From Ammoniphilus resinae (lineage in GTDB: Bacteria; Bacillota; Bacilli; Aneurinibacillales; RAOX-1): a stretch of DNA of 34,791 bases. The DNA lies in assembly GCF_017873965.1 (NCBI RefSeq), contig NZ_JAGGKT010000029.1, positions 1-34,791 on the forward strand. Reading direction: 5' to 3'. Every line of letters starts with the position of its first letter. Positions within the stretch are counted from its first letter, which is position 1. Below the pieces are notes generated by a model, which saw only the letters and a list, made by a program, of their open reading frames with translations, was not told the DNA's origin and made no database searches. Shown piece by piece: positions 6,904 through 14,989 of this stretch. The position numbers were made by a program, and so were the translations under genes.

Positions 6904-6967
6904 ATTGATCGCCCAAGGCGAAGCGCTCCCGCGCTTCCCCTTCGACAGGGGTCAGACCCCAGTCGAA
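6904..6967 (+). repeat. REP-like two-hairpin element, copy E
   Basis: The element has hairpin 1 perfect (GAAGCGC/GCGCTTC with a 4-base loop) and hairpin 2 with one A-A mismatch. It ends exactly where the right copy of the 261-bp direct repeat begins, so a junction formed at its edge. Confidence 0.8.
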
Positions 6968-7228
6968 AAAGGCTCTCCATCTTGCTCTGGATGGAATGAA
7001 AGTTTTGGGGTATAAAATGAAACGAGCCGCTGAACTGCCACCCAACTCCGGAAAGCCTTGGGTTCCCCTGGAAGATCAGGAATTGATCAGGGCTTATAAA
7101 TGTGGACACCACATACAGGAAATAGCCAAGAAACACCAAAGGACAGAAGGGGGGATTATGTCTAGGCTGGTTAAGTTAGGGGTGATCCGGATTGCTGCGC
7201 AAGATGGTGTGAAGTAAATTCGTGGTAT
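6968..7228 (+). repeat. Long direct repeat, right copy (SANT 3' end, pseudogene)
   Basis: This is the second copy of the SANT-gene 3' part. Its frame runs without a stop to TAA at 7217 and encodes the complete HTH (PNSGKPWVPLEDQELIRAY onward) with a different last dozen residues. The N-terminal ~38 residues of the gene are missing and no ribosome binding site precedes the frame. It is either a displaced original gene end or a duplicate, and is probably not expressed. Confidence 0.85.
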
Positions 7229-7387
7229 TCTTATATGCTAATCAGAAGAAAGTGTATCTTTATAAGAGATAATCTGATAATTTTATTCATTAGTGTGAAC
7301 ACTATTTTTTGGCATTTGGGAATTTAAGGGGGCATCTGACCAATTTTTACATGTACCTCGGTCATAGCCCTATCCTTTTTTAGAACA

Positions 7388-9115
7388 CTAAACCTTAAAA
7401 CTACTAATTAATCCTTGCAGTTCTTCCGCCATTTTGGACAAGGAGGTTGCCGATGAGGATATTTCCTCCATGGAAGCCAGTTGTTCTTCAGATGCTGCTG
7501 CCATATTCTCTGTATTATTTGCTGATTGTTCAGAAAGCCCGGCCACATTTTCTACCATTTCTACCATCCCATGGGCACTAGCAGTGACCTGTTCGACTAC
7601 AGCAGATACTTCTTGTGATTGTGCAGAAACATCTTCAATCATTTTGGTAATCGATTTAAAACTCTCCCCTGTTTGACGGACATATTCAATTCCTTCAACT
7701 ACCGCTTGAGAACCTTCATTCATAGCAAGTACAGCCTCTTGAGTTTCATTTTGGATTTCAAGGATCAAAGAGCGTATTTTTTCTGCAGCCGTACCGGATT
7801 GTTCGGCTAATTTACGTACTTCATCAGCCACTACAGCAAATCCCCGTCCATGCTCTCCAGCACGGGCTGCCTCAATAGCTGCATTTAAAGCTAATAGATT
7901 TGTTTGATTAGAAATATCAGTAATGATCGATACGATTTGACCAACTTCTTTTGACTTTTCACCCAGTGTATTCACTACTTTAGCCGTAGATTGTACCTTA
8001 TGATTTGCATCATTCATTTGCTCCACGGTTTGATTCACAACTTGGTTTCCATTCGTCGTTTCCTGATTGGCAGTGATCGCCGCTTCTGCAACAGATTGGA
8101 TTGATGAAGCAACTTGATTCATTCCTTTAGATATCTCTTCATTAGCTTTGTACACCTGATTTATGCTTTGCATCTGATGTTCGGTTCCCGTTGCCACTTC
8201 CTGAGCCGCAATGGATATTTGTTCAGTAGCCTTACTTGTCTGTTCGGCACTAGCCATTAATTCTTCAGAGGTTGCAGCTACTAAATGAGCATTGCTCAAA
8301 ACTTGGGATATTATAGTTCTCACATTTTCTTGCATCAAATTAAAGTCCTTAGCGAGTTGACCAATTTCGTCTTTATTTTTGATGTAAAGCGGTTCAGATG
8401 TAAGATCCCCATTCGCTACCTTACTGACCAAGGTAGAAATTTTTGCTAATGGTATGTAAATTTGTCTGCTGATCAAACTAGCTATGGTAATGACTAGAAT
8501 AAGTGAAAGAATCAAAATGACTATGGAATATATTTTGAGCGTTTCTGAATCCTTATAGAAATTGTCCTCATAAGATCCCATAATAATAGCCCAATCCCAA
8601 GGCTCAAAGTGTCTTACATAGGCAATTTTAGGTCTAGGTTCATTTTCTCCGGGATTTTTCCACATAAATTGATAATAATCATTATTGGTATTATACATTT
8701 CCTGATTTACGTATATACCATCAACGTTTGGTGAGTTTGAAATTTGACCTTCTATATCTTTAGGGTGCATGACAGCTCGTAATTCCTTATTATAGGCAAA
8801 ATAGTAGTCTCCATCTCCTATTTTTGGAGAATCAACAGGAATTTTTCGAGTGTTGTCTGATTGTTTAGGTCCTACAAGGGATAACCGGAATTTTTCTTGT
8901 GCTTCTTCTAGGGTCAAATGGCTTGTAGTCACCTCATTATTCAGGCTCTCAGCTAAAATGACCGCACTATCCACTAGCTGCTTTAACTGTTGCTTCTTGG
9001 CAACTTCTAATGAATCCTTCGATATATGATAACTAACGACAGAGAGAATAAGTAGTGGAATAACCGAAACGAGTACCATGAGAAGTAATTTTGTTCTAAC
9101 TGACTGAATACGCAT
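7388..9115 (-). CDS. Transmembrane methyl-accepting chemotaxis receptor (sCache)
   Basis: A 575-residue chemoreceptor. The ATG at 9115 follows AGTGAGG by 6 bases; a GTG at 9127 lies upstream. Membrane helix 1 covers about residues 9-29. An extracellular single Cache domain follows ([18 protein letters not shown], then [10 protein letters not shown]), membrane helix 2 about 194-217, HAMP about 218-270, then a long coiled coil whose hairpin tip reads [20 protein letters not shown] and [16 protein letters not shown]. The tip binds CheA/CheW. The ligand is not predictable, though single Cache domains often sense small organic acids. No chemotaxis operon is nearby, so it is an orphan receptor. Confidence 0.95.
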   Translation of the reverse strand: MRIQSVRTKLLLMVLVSVIPLLILSVVSYHISKDSLEVAKKQQLKQLVDSAVILAESLNNEVTTSHLTLEEAQEKFRLSLVGPKQSDNTRKIPVDSPKIGDGDYYFAYNKELRAVMHPKDIEGQISNSPNVDGIYVNQEMYNTNNDYYQFMWKNPGENEPRPKIAYVRHFEPWDWAIIMGSYEDNFYKDSETLKIYSIVILILSLILVITIASLISRQIYIPLAKISTLVSKVANGDLTSEPLYIKNKDEIGQLAKDFNLMQENVRTIISQVLSNAHLVAATSEELMASAEQTSKATEQISIAAQEVATGTEHQMQSINQVYKANEEISKGMNQVASSIQSVAEAAITANQETTNGNQVVNQTVEQMNDANHKVQSTAKVVNTLGEKSKEVGQIVSIITDISNQTNLLALNAAIEAARAGEHGRGFAVVADEVRKLAEQSGTAAEKIRSLILEIQNETQEAVLAMNEGSQAVVEGIEYVRQTGESFKSITKMIEDVSAQSQEVSAVVEQVTASAHGMVEMVENVAGLSEQSANNTENMAAASEEQLASMEEISSSATSLSKMAEELQGLISSFKV

Positions 9116-9574
9116 GTTTGTCCTCACTTTTAAGTCAAATTGATATATTGAAATTTAATACACCATTTTTTCTAAATAAAAATTAATAATAGAAATGCAT
9201 ATTATTCCCGTCTAACCCTTAAACTATTTCACTTTTATTCAACCAAGACAAAAGTGATTGATCTAATAATTGTTTTCTTTAACGCTATCAATCTTCTAAC
9301 GATTTGTTTTCAGTTCTTTATCCCGATGTTATTGTATCACCCCATTTTTGTAGCACTTTGTGACTATATACAGGATATTAGTACTAATAATACAAATTAC
9401 TACAAAATCATACACATTTCAACATAAATAGAATTATTAACATTTATGATCATATATGAATACTAAAAAAATATAATGGTACCTCCTCAGTATGTTAAAG
9501 CGTTAGGAATACAACAAGCCCTTCTCTCCACGCAAAGGAAATTGGGCTTGTATCTGTTTTCGGGGTTCCCCTTC
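9116..9574. other. AT-rich intergenic region
   Basis: No gene is supported. An 8-bp dyad ACAAGCCC/GGGCTTGT (9514-9521, 9544-9551) with a 22-base loop lies just past the yvrJ-like gene and may help end that leftward transcript, but no T-run follows. No clear sigma-D promoter for the receptor was found. Confidence 0.5.
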
Positions 9575-9733
9575 CTACGTTTCCTTCCGCCAACCATGAA
9601 TGGCCTGGGTCATCTCCGTAATGGAGTTCGTCAAGGCCTCCATTTTGCTTTCCACTCGTGTGAGCAGGTACCAGGAAACAAAGATGGGGAAACCTAGGTT
9701 GCTGATCAGTGGGATGGGATCGAACGCTTCCAT
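9575..9733 (-). CDS. YvrJ-family small membrane protein
   Basis: A 52-residue protein starting MEAFDPIPLI with GGAGGG upstream. A single hydrophobic helix (about residues 8-24, SNLGFPIFVSWYLL) is followed by RVESKMEALTNSITEM, an amphipathic helix, and a charged end. The pattern P-L-I-x-N-x-G-F-P-I...Y-L-L-x-R-x-E-x-K is that of the YvrJ family. It is the last gene after DUF1659 and DUF2922 homologues, an association common in Bacillales. Topology (short N-terminus, one helix, charged coil) also resembles BhlA/UviB holin-like proteins, and an endolysin-like amidase lies upstream. A lysis role is speculation. Confidence 0.8.
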   Translation of the reverse strand: MEAFDPIPLISNLGFPIFVSWYLLTRVESKMEALTNSITEMTQAIHGWRKET

Positions 9734-9803
9734 GGGGTTTCCCTCCTTATTTAATGGGGTTTAAGTAAAGGGGGCCAGATGACTGACCCCTGATAACGTC
9801 TTA

Positions 9804-10031
9804 TTACATGCTTTCTACATCAAAGTCTGAAACAGTACGGTGGGTAATACCGGCATCCTTGACAGCTGCGATATCAAACAACCCGCCGATGGCAACGATG
9901 GCGTCCATTTGGGTCCGGGCTTCGGCTGATGTTAAGCTGGCCTTTGGAGCGGGAACGTCAAATTTTGCTGTGGTTCCATCGATTTTAGTGAAATATAGAG
10001 AAAGTGTGGATTCATTGACTTCACGAGGCAT
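9804..10031 (-). CDS. DUF2922-family small protein
   Basis: A 75-residue protein. The ATG at 10031 follows AAAGGAGGTGA, and the GTG at 10040 overlaps that site. It reads LSLYFTKIDGTTAKFDVPAP, then an alternating strand/helix body ending ITHRTVSDFDVESM. The ~75-residue length, the F-x-x-x-D/E-G-x-x strand pair and the ending in a T-x-x-x-x-x-V strand match the DUF2922 family, whose function is unknown. It is transcribed between DUF1659 and YvrJ homologues; the DUF1659 gene has an almost identical ribosome binding site. Confidence 0.75.
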   Translation of the reverse strand: MPREVNESTLSLYFTKIDGTTAKFDVPAPKASLTSAEARTQMDAIVAIGGLFDIAAVKDAGITHRTVSDFDVESM

Positions 10032-10088
10032 GGAGGTCACCTCCTTTCGATAGAGGATGGGATGAAGCTAGTCTTGGGAATCTAGAGG

Positions 10089-10313
10089 TTAGGGTACATC
10101 AATAATCTCTTGATCACTGGAGAGGATCACTTGATCCAGTGGCCAGTCGGAGAGGGCTGCCATGGCTTGTCCAAATGCATAGGCATTGTCCAATGTGGCA
10201 TTCTCGACATTGACGTTTTTGTAGGTGCGGCTTTTGTAGGTTGGGTTGCCTTTTTCATCGGTGCCGCTTAGGAAGACTAACTTGATTTCTTTGACATCCT
10301 TTGTCGTTAGCAT
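10089..10313 (-). CDS. DUF1659-family small protein
   Basis: A 74-residue protein. The ATG at 10313 follows CGAAAGGAGGTGA; the GTG at 10322 overlaps it. It reads IKLVFLSGTDEKGNPTYKSR, then TYKNVNVENATLDNAYAFGQ and a C-terminal strand. This is the DUF1659 pattern (strand, G-x-D-x-x-G-x-P, T-Y-x-N-V). It is the first gene of a three-gene leftward operon with its own strong promoter at 10340-10368. The family's function is unknown. Confidence 0.78.
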   Translation of the reverse strand: MLTTKDVKEIKLVFLSGTDEKGNPTYKSRTYKNVNVENATLDNAYAFGQAMAALSDWPLDQVILSSDQEIIDVP

Positions 10314-10339
10314 GTTGTTCACCTCCTTTCGATGATTTT

Positions 10340-10368
10340 ATTATAACATGGGACAAGTTTATTGTAAA
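10340..10368 (-). promoter_or_regulatory. Sigma-A promoter of the DUF1659-DUF2922-YvrJ operon
   Basis: On the minus strand TTTACA (10368-10363) and TATAAT (10345-10340) are separated by exactly 17 bases, about 20 bases upstream of the DUF1659 ribosome binding site. The small-protein operon is therefore likely expressed on its own, not only from the amidase side. Confidence 0.75.
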
Positions 10369-10428
10369 CAATTATTTTTAAATAACTCATTAATTTGTGT
10401 ACAATATGTAGAATACGGATCTTATGCC

Positions 10429-11115
10429 TTACTTCATTCCCGGACTCCCCAACAGGTCCAAGGTGTGCTCGATCTCATCCCATTTCACGGTGTAACCGAG
10501 TCTCTCAGCCACTTTTCGTAAAGGGGCATAGGTCGTTCCGTTGTTTAGATAACCCATCGCAATAGGGATGCTGTTGTGGCGGATCGAGACGAGCGGCCAG
10601 CCGGATTCAAGATCTTTCATCAACATGGACCAGGGGAAAAAGGGACCGGGACAGTTCTCTTTATTGACGGAATCAATCTCGTAATGGCCAATGATATATT
10701 CACGGGTCAGGGGGATGTTCCATCTGGCAGCGATTTGTTGAATTAACCAAAGGCCCGCTTGATACTGCGGTTGTTCAATCGCTCCACCGCGGTCTTTCCC
10801 CTCATACTCGATGGTAATGCTATACCGGTTGGGATTCCCTCCTCGCTGGATGATTTGCCTGGCTGTGGGCTTGAGAATTCTCCCGTTTGTCCAAGCGCCA
10901 TCCTTTTCCTTTACATATTGATGGATCTCCCCTTTTCTCCCCACACCATAATGGCTGCTGACTTCGGTTTGGGGGTTTTGAAAATGGGCAAGGGTTCCGG
11001 ACAGAGATCCCGCCATCGTGTGAAGAACGATTAATGGTGGGGGATCGACGGGACCGGATGATGGGCGAACATCCGAGGTGAAATGGGGACTTCCTTTCCA
11101 TTCGATGGTGTACAT
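10429..11115 (-). CDS. N-acetylmuramoyl-L-alanine amidase with stalk-type C-terminus
   Basis: A 228-residue protein of the amidase_2/PGRP fold, cutting the bond between MurNAc and L-Ala. Zinc ligands are recognisable as His32 (IVLHTMAG), His144 (YIIGHYEID) and Cys155 (NKENCPGP), as in T7-lysozyme-type amidases. The catalytic-domain start lies at the N-terminus with no signal peptide, which fits a phage-style endolysin or a non-classically released enzyme. Residues about 185-225 (YAPLRKVAERLGYTVKWD) are a partial copper-amine-oxidase-N-like stalk domain. The ribosome binding site is AAGGAGG before 11115. It lies between a regulator pair and the DUF1659/YvrJ operon. Confidence 0.9.
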   Translation of the reverse strand: MYTIEWKGSPHFTSDVRPSSGPVDPPPLIVLHTMAGSLSGTLAHFQNPQTEVSSHYGVGRKGEIHQYVKEKDGAWTNGRILKPTARQIIQRGGNPNRYSITIEYEGKDRGGAIEQPQYQAGLWLIQQIAARWNIPLTREYIIGHYEIDSVNKENCPGPFFPWSMLMKDLESGWPLVSIRHNSIPIAMGYLNNGTTYAPLRKVAERLGYTVKWDEIEHTLDLLGSPGMK

Positions 11116-11189
11116 GTGATTGGCCTCCTTCTTTTGTTGTTTGCGAGCAACGTTGGATCATCAACCTTTCGCAAACCATATCGTTTTCT

Positions 11190-11492
11190 TTAGGGTTTTA
11201 GAAAACGAATAGGATTAGGTAAGAGCGCTTGCAAAATGGTGGTGGGCTCTCTACACCGTGGCAGAAGCTTGGCGCTTTTGGTTCCCGTTGGGATCTGAAG
11301 AGGGGTGATGGGTTCAACGAGTCCATAAGATTTTAGCTTTTTTGCACATTCATCGTGGAAATACCCCGTACAACCGATGGAGAGCCGATAGGCTCTGCCA
11401 TTAATAAACTCCGAAACCGTAAGAAGACAGAGAAGACATGGTTGACTTCCAAACTCGGAAGTGGCGAGTAGATAGGGACGATCCTGTTTCAA
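11190..11492 (-). CDS. Small putative zinc-binding protein
   Basis: A 100-residue frame. The suggested start is TTG at 11492, ~10 bases after AAAGGAG; the longer frame up to 11678 overlaps the upstream gene and looks non-coding there. It contains CLLC (about residues 19-22) and GCTGYFHDECAKKL (about 41-54), so Cys/His spacing could form a zinc site. No family is recognised. It lies 77 bases after the winged-helix protein and 74 bases before the amidase, in one leftward gene series. The reading frame is moderately certain and the function unknown. Confidence 0.55.
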   Translation of the reverse strand: MKQDRPYLLATSEFGSQPCLLCLLTVSEFINGRAYRLSIGCTGYFHDECAKKLKSYGLVEPITPLQIPTGTKSAKLLPRCREPTTILQALLPNPIRFLKP

Positions 11493-11569
11493 GTTTTGAT
11501 CACTCCTTTGGGATGTAAAATGAACGTGAGATTTTTGGAATGGTTGGACTGGATGGTTCATGGGAAGGA

Positions 11570-12520
11570 TCAAGGAATCTCCCCGAGTTGGCGAAGGAGG
11601 TCGTCGATGATGGCTTTTTGCTCGGGGGTGATTTCTTCCTGTTCTTCTTGGGGCTCGTATTGTTGTTTCCATACCCATTCTGGGACGTCATGGGGTCTTT
11701 CTTTTCCAGAGGGCTTGGGTGTCGATGGTGTGGGATAAGGGGTAGACCGATTCCATTCATTTCTTAGTGATTTATGTAAGTAGGCAGCAAACCTTCTGGG
11801 ATCGTGGGCATAACGAAGACAGGTCCGTGCCTTTTGTAAAAACAGCTTATGATTATATTGGGAATGGTATTTACATTGGTGGTAAACCTGCTTGATATCC
11901 TGCGCTCGTTTTTGCAGCTCGGGATCTTTTTCAATGGCTTCTTGCAAAGGAAGGGGAAGGGAAGATGCAGCTTCCTGTTCCATGGCTTCAAGGTATTCTG
12001 AATCGGATAGGGTAGGTTCTGATGGAGAATCCTCCTGGATGGCGGGTTGTTGAGAAAGGGGAGTTGTAGGCGGGTTCTCTTCTTTGGCGGAATCAATCGG
12101 TGGTTCCGGTTGAGTGGATTCCTCGGTAGCGATGGGAGCCTTGGCTTTCGGTGGATCGAAGTCATAGTCCCGCAGTTGAAGTAAGGGGGAGGATGCCTTT
12201 TCCGGATCATTGTTGGGATAAGCATAGAGAATGAGCTGCTGTCCTTTTTTTCTGGGATGGGTTTTCTGTAGGTCAATTAATCCATAATTCCAAAGCGGGC
12301 GCAGGATCTGATCGTAAAAGGTGGAATTGCCCACTTTTAAACGTTTAATGATCCGGTTGATCGATAAGGGTAGCACAGGAGAGGGGGAAGATACGTTTTG
12401 TTTCCAACTATGCAGCTGAAGCCAGGCGAGAAATGCCTTCTCACCTAACTTGGGCAGCCAATCCAACATCTTCATGGGATCAATGGACGGAAAAGAAAGG
12501 GTGGTTCCTTGCGTAGACAT
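11570..12520 (-). CDS. Winged-helix protein, replication/transcription-initiator-like
   Basis: A 316-residue protein beginning at ATG 12520 after AGGAGG. Residues about 15-105 look like a winged helix-turn-helix: MLDWLPKLGEKAFLAWLQLH, then LSINRIIKRLKVGNSTFYDQ, then RPLWNYGLIDLQ. This is followed by a long Pro/Glu/Ser-rich linker (about 120-190), a helical basic domain (about 195-270) and an acidic tail ending ITPEQKAIIDDLLRQL. The layout recalls plasmid or phage replication initiators and DnaD-like proteins, but no signature is definite. It lies 66 bases downstream of an XRE regulator in the same direction. Confidence 0.6.
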   Translation of the reverse strand: MSTQGTTLSFPSIDPMKMLDWLPKLGEKAFLAWLQLHSWKQNVSSPSPVLPLSINRIIKRLKVGNSTFYDQILRPLWNYGLIDLQKTHPRKKGQQLILYAYPNNDPEKASSPLLQLRDYDFDPPKAKAPIATEESTQPEPPIDSAKEENPPTTPLSQQPAIQEDSPSEPTLSDSEYLEAMEQEAASSLPLPLQEAIEKDPELQKRAQDIKQVYHQCKYHSQYNHKLFLQKARTCLRYAHDPRRFAAYLHKSLRNEWNRSTPYPTPSTPKPSGKERPHDVPEWVWKQQYEPQEEQEEITPEQKAIIDDLLRQLGEIP

Positions 12521-12586
12521 GATATACCTCCTGGGGATTTTATTTGAGGATCTAGCGTGGGAGGGACAGGCTTGTCCCTCGTGGGG

Positions 12587-12970
12587 TTATTTTAATGTTT
12601 TAAAGGAATCATATAACTTTTGAAGAGTAACTATTAGATCCGCTATATTTTCGCGAGTAAACTTTACAAAATCGGGGTCCTTCGTAGATAAACTGACACC
12701 TACTATCGCTTGAACCTCTCGAATATCTTGATCCATCAACTCTTCTAGTCGAAGTTGAATCTCATCTAAGTGTAAAACTAGAATGTGTCTACCAATTTCC
12801 TTGGTAACCAACTCTATGGTGGATAAGCTGGGATTAGCAGTCCCTTTTAACAAGGAGTACACTGTGGTTTTTCCGATGCCAGTTTTATCTGCAAATTGTT
12901 CATAGGTAAGACCCTTCTTTGCTAGATCCTTTTCAATCATGGCAGCTAGGACGTCTGCAGCATATGACAT
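12587..12970 (-). CDS. XRE-family transcriptional regulator
   Basis: A 127-residue regulator. Residues about 20-60 (LTYEQFADKTGIGKTTVYSLLKGTANPSLSTIE) are a Cro/C1-type helix-turn-helix. The remaining half is helical with no named domain. AGAGGGGGG precedes the ATG, and a promoter (TTGATA, 17 bases, ATACTT) lies at 13001-13029. As the first gene of the leftward module with the winged-helix protein and amidase, it probably controls that module, as phage-type repressors do. This is inference from position. Confidence 0.85.
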   Translation of the reverse strand: MSYAADVLAAMIEKDLAKKGLTYEQFADKTGIGKTTVYSLLKGTANPSLSTIELVTKEIGRHILVLHLDEIQLRLEELMDQDIREVQAIVGVSLSTKDPDFVKFTRENIADLIVTLQKLYDSFKTLK

Positions 12971-13000
12971 CTGTTATCCCCCCTCTTAACTCAAAATTTA

Positions 13001-13029
13001 AAGTATTTTGGGTATGATTGCCATATCAA
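13001..13029 (-). promoter_or_regulatory. Probable promoter of the XRE regulator gene
   Basis: On the minus strand TTGATA (13029-13024) and ATACTT (13006-13001) are 17 bases apart, or TACTTT with 18. It lies 30 bases upstream of the start codon. The -10 match is only fair. Confidence 0.5.
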
Positions 13030-13283
13030 CATATTGGTCATTTTGCTGAAAAGTTCAATATAAAAACCTTGACTATTATTATTTTGAAGTGGTATAGGGG
13101 ATAGGATAAGAATGAGATGATCTATATATCTTATTATCTTTAATTATCTATAAAGATCTTATTAAAGAATTTTTAAAAGTGATTACTAATCTATGGTTTG
13201 ATAGATGCGAGTTTTTGATAGTTGTCCCAAATGGGGATAAATACTTACAGAGTATCTGAAATACAAATCTAACTAAGCATAGG

Positions 13284-13310
13284 TGATCGTCGTACAAAGA
13301 AAAAGTAACC
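13284..13310 (+). pseudogene. Relic of a second type I toxin locus
   Basis: TGATCGTCGTACAAAGAA followed by AAAGTAACC matches the end of the toxin gene at 5610-5638 (GCGATCGTCGTACAAAGAAG then AAAGTAACC), including the codons for the basic tail, the stop and the start of the terminator. The front of the toxin gene is gone. A fair promoter (TTGACT, 18 bases, TATAGG) sits ~200 bases upstream on the same strand. Toxin loci of this type thus entered or duplicated here more than once. Confidence 0.6.
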
Positions 13311-13346
13311 ATCCCTCCAGATCAAGGAGAGGATGGTTACTTTTTA
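13300..13346. terminator. Strong bidirectional terminator
   Basis: A 15-bp perfect stem AAAAAGTAACCATCC/GGATGGTTACTTTTT (13300-13314, 13331-13345). It ends the leftward PAS chemoreceptor gene 20 bases past its stop and is the surviving terminator of the relic toxin locus on the other strand. Confidence 0.85.
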
Positions 13347-13365
13347 GAAATGATCATGTAAATTC

Positions 13366-14877
13366 TTATACTGTTTTAGCAAAATCAGTTAATTCTTGAG
13401 CCATTGTATTGATTTCATCCATTGATGCATTGATTTCTTCTGTAAATGCTGCTTGATTCTGTGTCAAGGTACTCATATTGCCGATATGATTGAGAATCAT
13501 TTCAATTTGCTCCTTCATATCGTTCAAACTGTCTTCGATTTTACCGGTGGCATTCGCACTATTAACAGCCAATTTTCGAACTTCCGCCGCAACAACACCA
13601 AAACCCCGCCCTTGCTCACCGGCGCGAGCTGCTTCAATTGCCGCATTCAATCCAAGAAGATTGGTTTGTTCGGCGATCTCTCTGATGAAGTCGGAAATGA
13701 CCCTCGTTTCTTCCGCACTGTTTTTTGCTTGATTGGCCGCATGTGTCGAATGTTCCTGAGCAACAGCAAGTTCTTGGGCTTGATTCGTTATGGAATTTAC
13801 CCCTCTGACCATTTCATTCAGAGATTCGGAAAGTTGTTGCATGCGAGTGATCAGCACGTTCACAATTTCTTCCTTGTCCTTTTCAAGGGTAATATCCCGT
13901 ATCGTTCCAGCTACACGCAATGGAACCCCTTGTTTATCTCGGATGGTTGCACCACTAGCATGAAACCAGCGATATTCACCGCTTTTTAGAGAGAGGCGGT
14001 AATCAATATCAAATGGAGTTCTCCCGCTATAGTCATTTAAATGATTTGCGAAAGCCTCTAGCGCACGTTCCGCATCTTCCGGATGAAGACGACTGCTCCA
14101 GCTGCTCATTCTATTTGGAAATTCGGATTCATCTTTGAATCCAAGCGTTTTGCGGAATTGTGGCGACCACCAAAATTCATTATTCGGATTAACTACGTCT
14201 CCCGCTATAACGGTCATATCCCAGGGAGCTTCTACCAAGGCTTCACTGATGAGGTCATAACGTGTGGCCAGACTTTCCAATTCCCTTGTTTTTATGATCT
14301 CTTCATGAATATCAAATAGAGCGCCAGCTACCCTGAGAGGCATACCCTGTTGATCTCGGACCGTTGCCCCGTTGGCATGAAACCAACGGTATTCGCCGCT
14401 TTTTGTAAGTAAACGATATTTAACATCAAAAGGCGTTCTACCTGTTCGATCCATCATGTGTTTAGCAAAGGTATCCAGAACCCAGTCGTGGTCTTCCGGA
14501 TGGAGTTTGGATGCCCAACTGTTCAGGACATTTGGGAAATCGGCCTCATTCCTATACCCAAGCATGTGACGCAATTCATCCGACCAGATAAAGGTATTGT
14601 TAGGATTAACGGGGTCACCGGCCACAACCGTCATATCCCATAAGCCAACATCAATCGCTTTCGTTACCAAATCAGTACGAATTCGCAGATCTTCCATGTT
14701 TATTTGCAATGTATGTAAAATAAAATTTAGGTTGTTTACGATTTCTTTCAATTCTGAAGTCTCGACAGTGAGTTGGAGTTCACTTGAAAAGTCATTGGCT
14801 TCAGCTCTTTTCCTTAGTCTCTTACTTTCCTCTAATAATGCGGCAAGCGCAGGGGTTTTTGTGGATTTAAACAACAT
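13366..14877 (-). CDS. Soluble PAS-PAS methyl-accepting chemotaxis protein
   Basis: A 503-residue cytoplasmic receptor with no membrane helix. The ATG at 14877 follows AAGGAG by 9 bases; the GTG at 14898 precedes that site. After an N-terminal helix come two similar PAS_3 domains (about residues 70-193 and 205-328). Each has WDMTVxAGDxVNPNN, [15 protein letters not shown] and a closing RVAG. A short methyl-accepting domain (about 340-503) has the tip [20 protein letters not shown] and [13 protein letters not shown] domains of this kind often bind haem, flavin or small ligands for energy or redox taxis; the cofactor is unknown. A decayed cheW lies directly upstream, so it may once have had a dedicated coupling protein. 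Confidence 0.93.
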   Translation of the reverse strand: MLFKSTKTPALAALLEESKRLRKRAEANDFSSELQLTVETSELKEIVNNLNFILHTLQINMEDLRIRTDLVTKAIDVGLWDMTVVAGDPVNPNNTFIWSDELRHMLGYRNEADFPNVLNSWASKLHPEDHDWVLDTFAKHMMDRTGRTPFDVKYRLLTKSGEYRWFHANGATVRDQQGMPLRVAGALFDIHEEIIKTRELESLATRYDLISEALVEAPWDMTVIAGDVVNPNNEFWWSPQFRKTLGFKDESEFPNRMSSWSSRLHPEDAERALEAFANHLNDYSGRTPFDIDYRLSLKSGEYRWFHASGATIRDKQGVPLRVAGTIRDITLEKDKEEIVNVLITRMQQLSESLNEMVRGVNSITNQAQELAVAQEHSTHAANQAKNSAEETRVISDFIREIAEQTNLLGLNAAIEAARAGEQGRGFGVVAAEVRKLAVNSANATGKIEDSLNDMKEQIEMILNHIGNMSTLTQNQAAFTEEINASMDEINTMAQELTDFAKTV

Positions 14878-14989
14878 CAATTTCTTCTCCTTAAACACTA
14901 ATTTTCCAATAGATTTTTATGTTAGTCTGTACCCCTATACCCTCGATAGTTTCTCTTTGATGTCGCTTATTTCATGAAGCCAAGGTATC

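Larger units (their letters stand above)
1722..6967. mobile_element. Candidate genomic island between direct repeats
   Basis: The segment lies between the two copies of the SANT-gene 3' end. It carries a tyrosine recombinase remnant, a VOC protein, an FAD monooxygenase, a type I toxin-antitoxin locus, a nucleotidyltransferase pair and most copies of the hairpin repeat. A duplicated 3' gene end at both borders plus an integrase relic inside is what an element inserted into the end of a gene can leave behind. No intact integrase or short att core was identified. A simple segmental duplication, or recombination between hairpin repeats, could give the same layout. The island reading is inference. 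Confidence 0.4.

Noticed and set aside
6834-7139. Leftward 101-codon frame over repeat copy E and the SANT fragment
   Set aside because: It is the antisense shadow of the hairpin repeat and the duplicated gene end.
9180-9260. Sigma-D promoter for the Cache chemoreceptor
   Set aside because: A TAAA element exists on the minus strand but no GCCGATAT-like -10 at the right distance was found.
11493-11678. Upstream extension of the small Cys-rich protein
   Set aside because: It overlaps the well-supported winged-helix gene, has low-complexity Arg/Pro sequence, and a start site exists at 11492.
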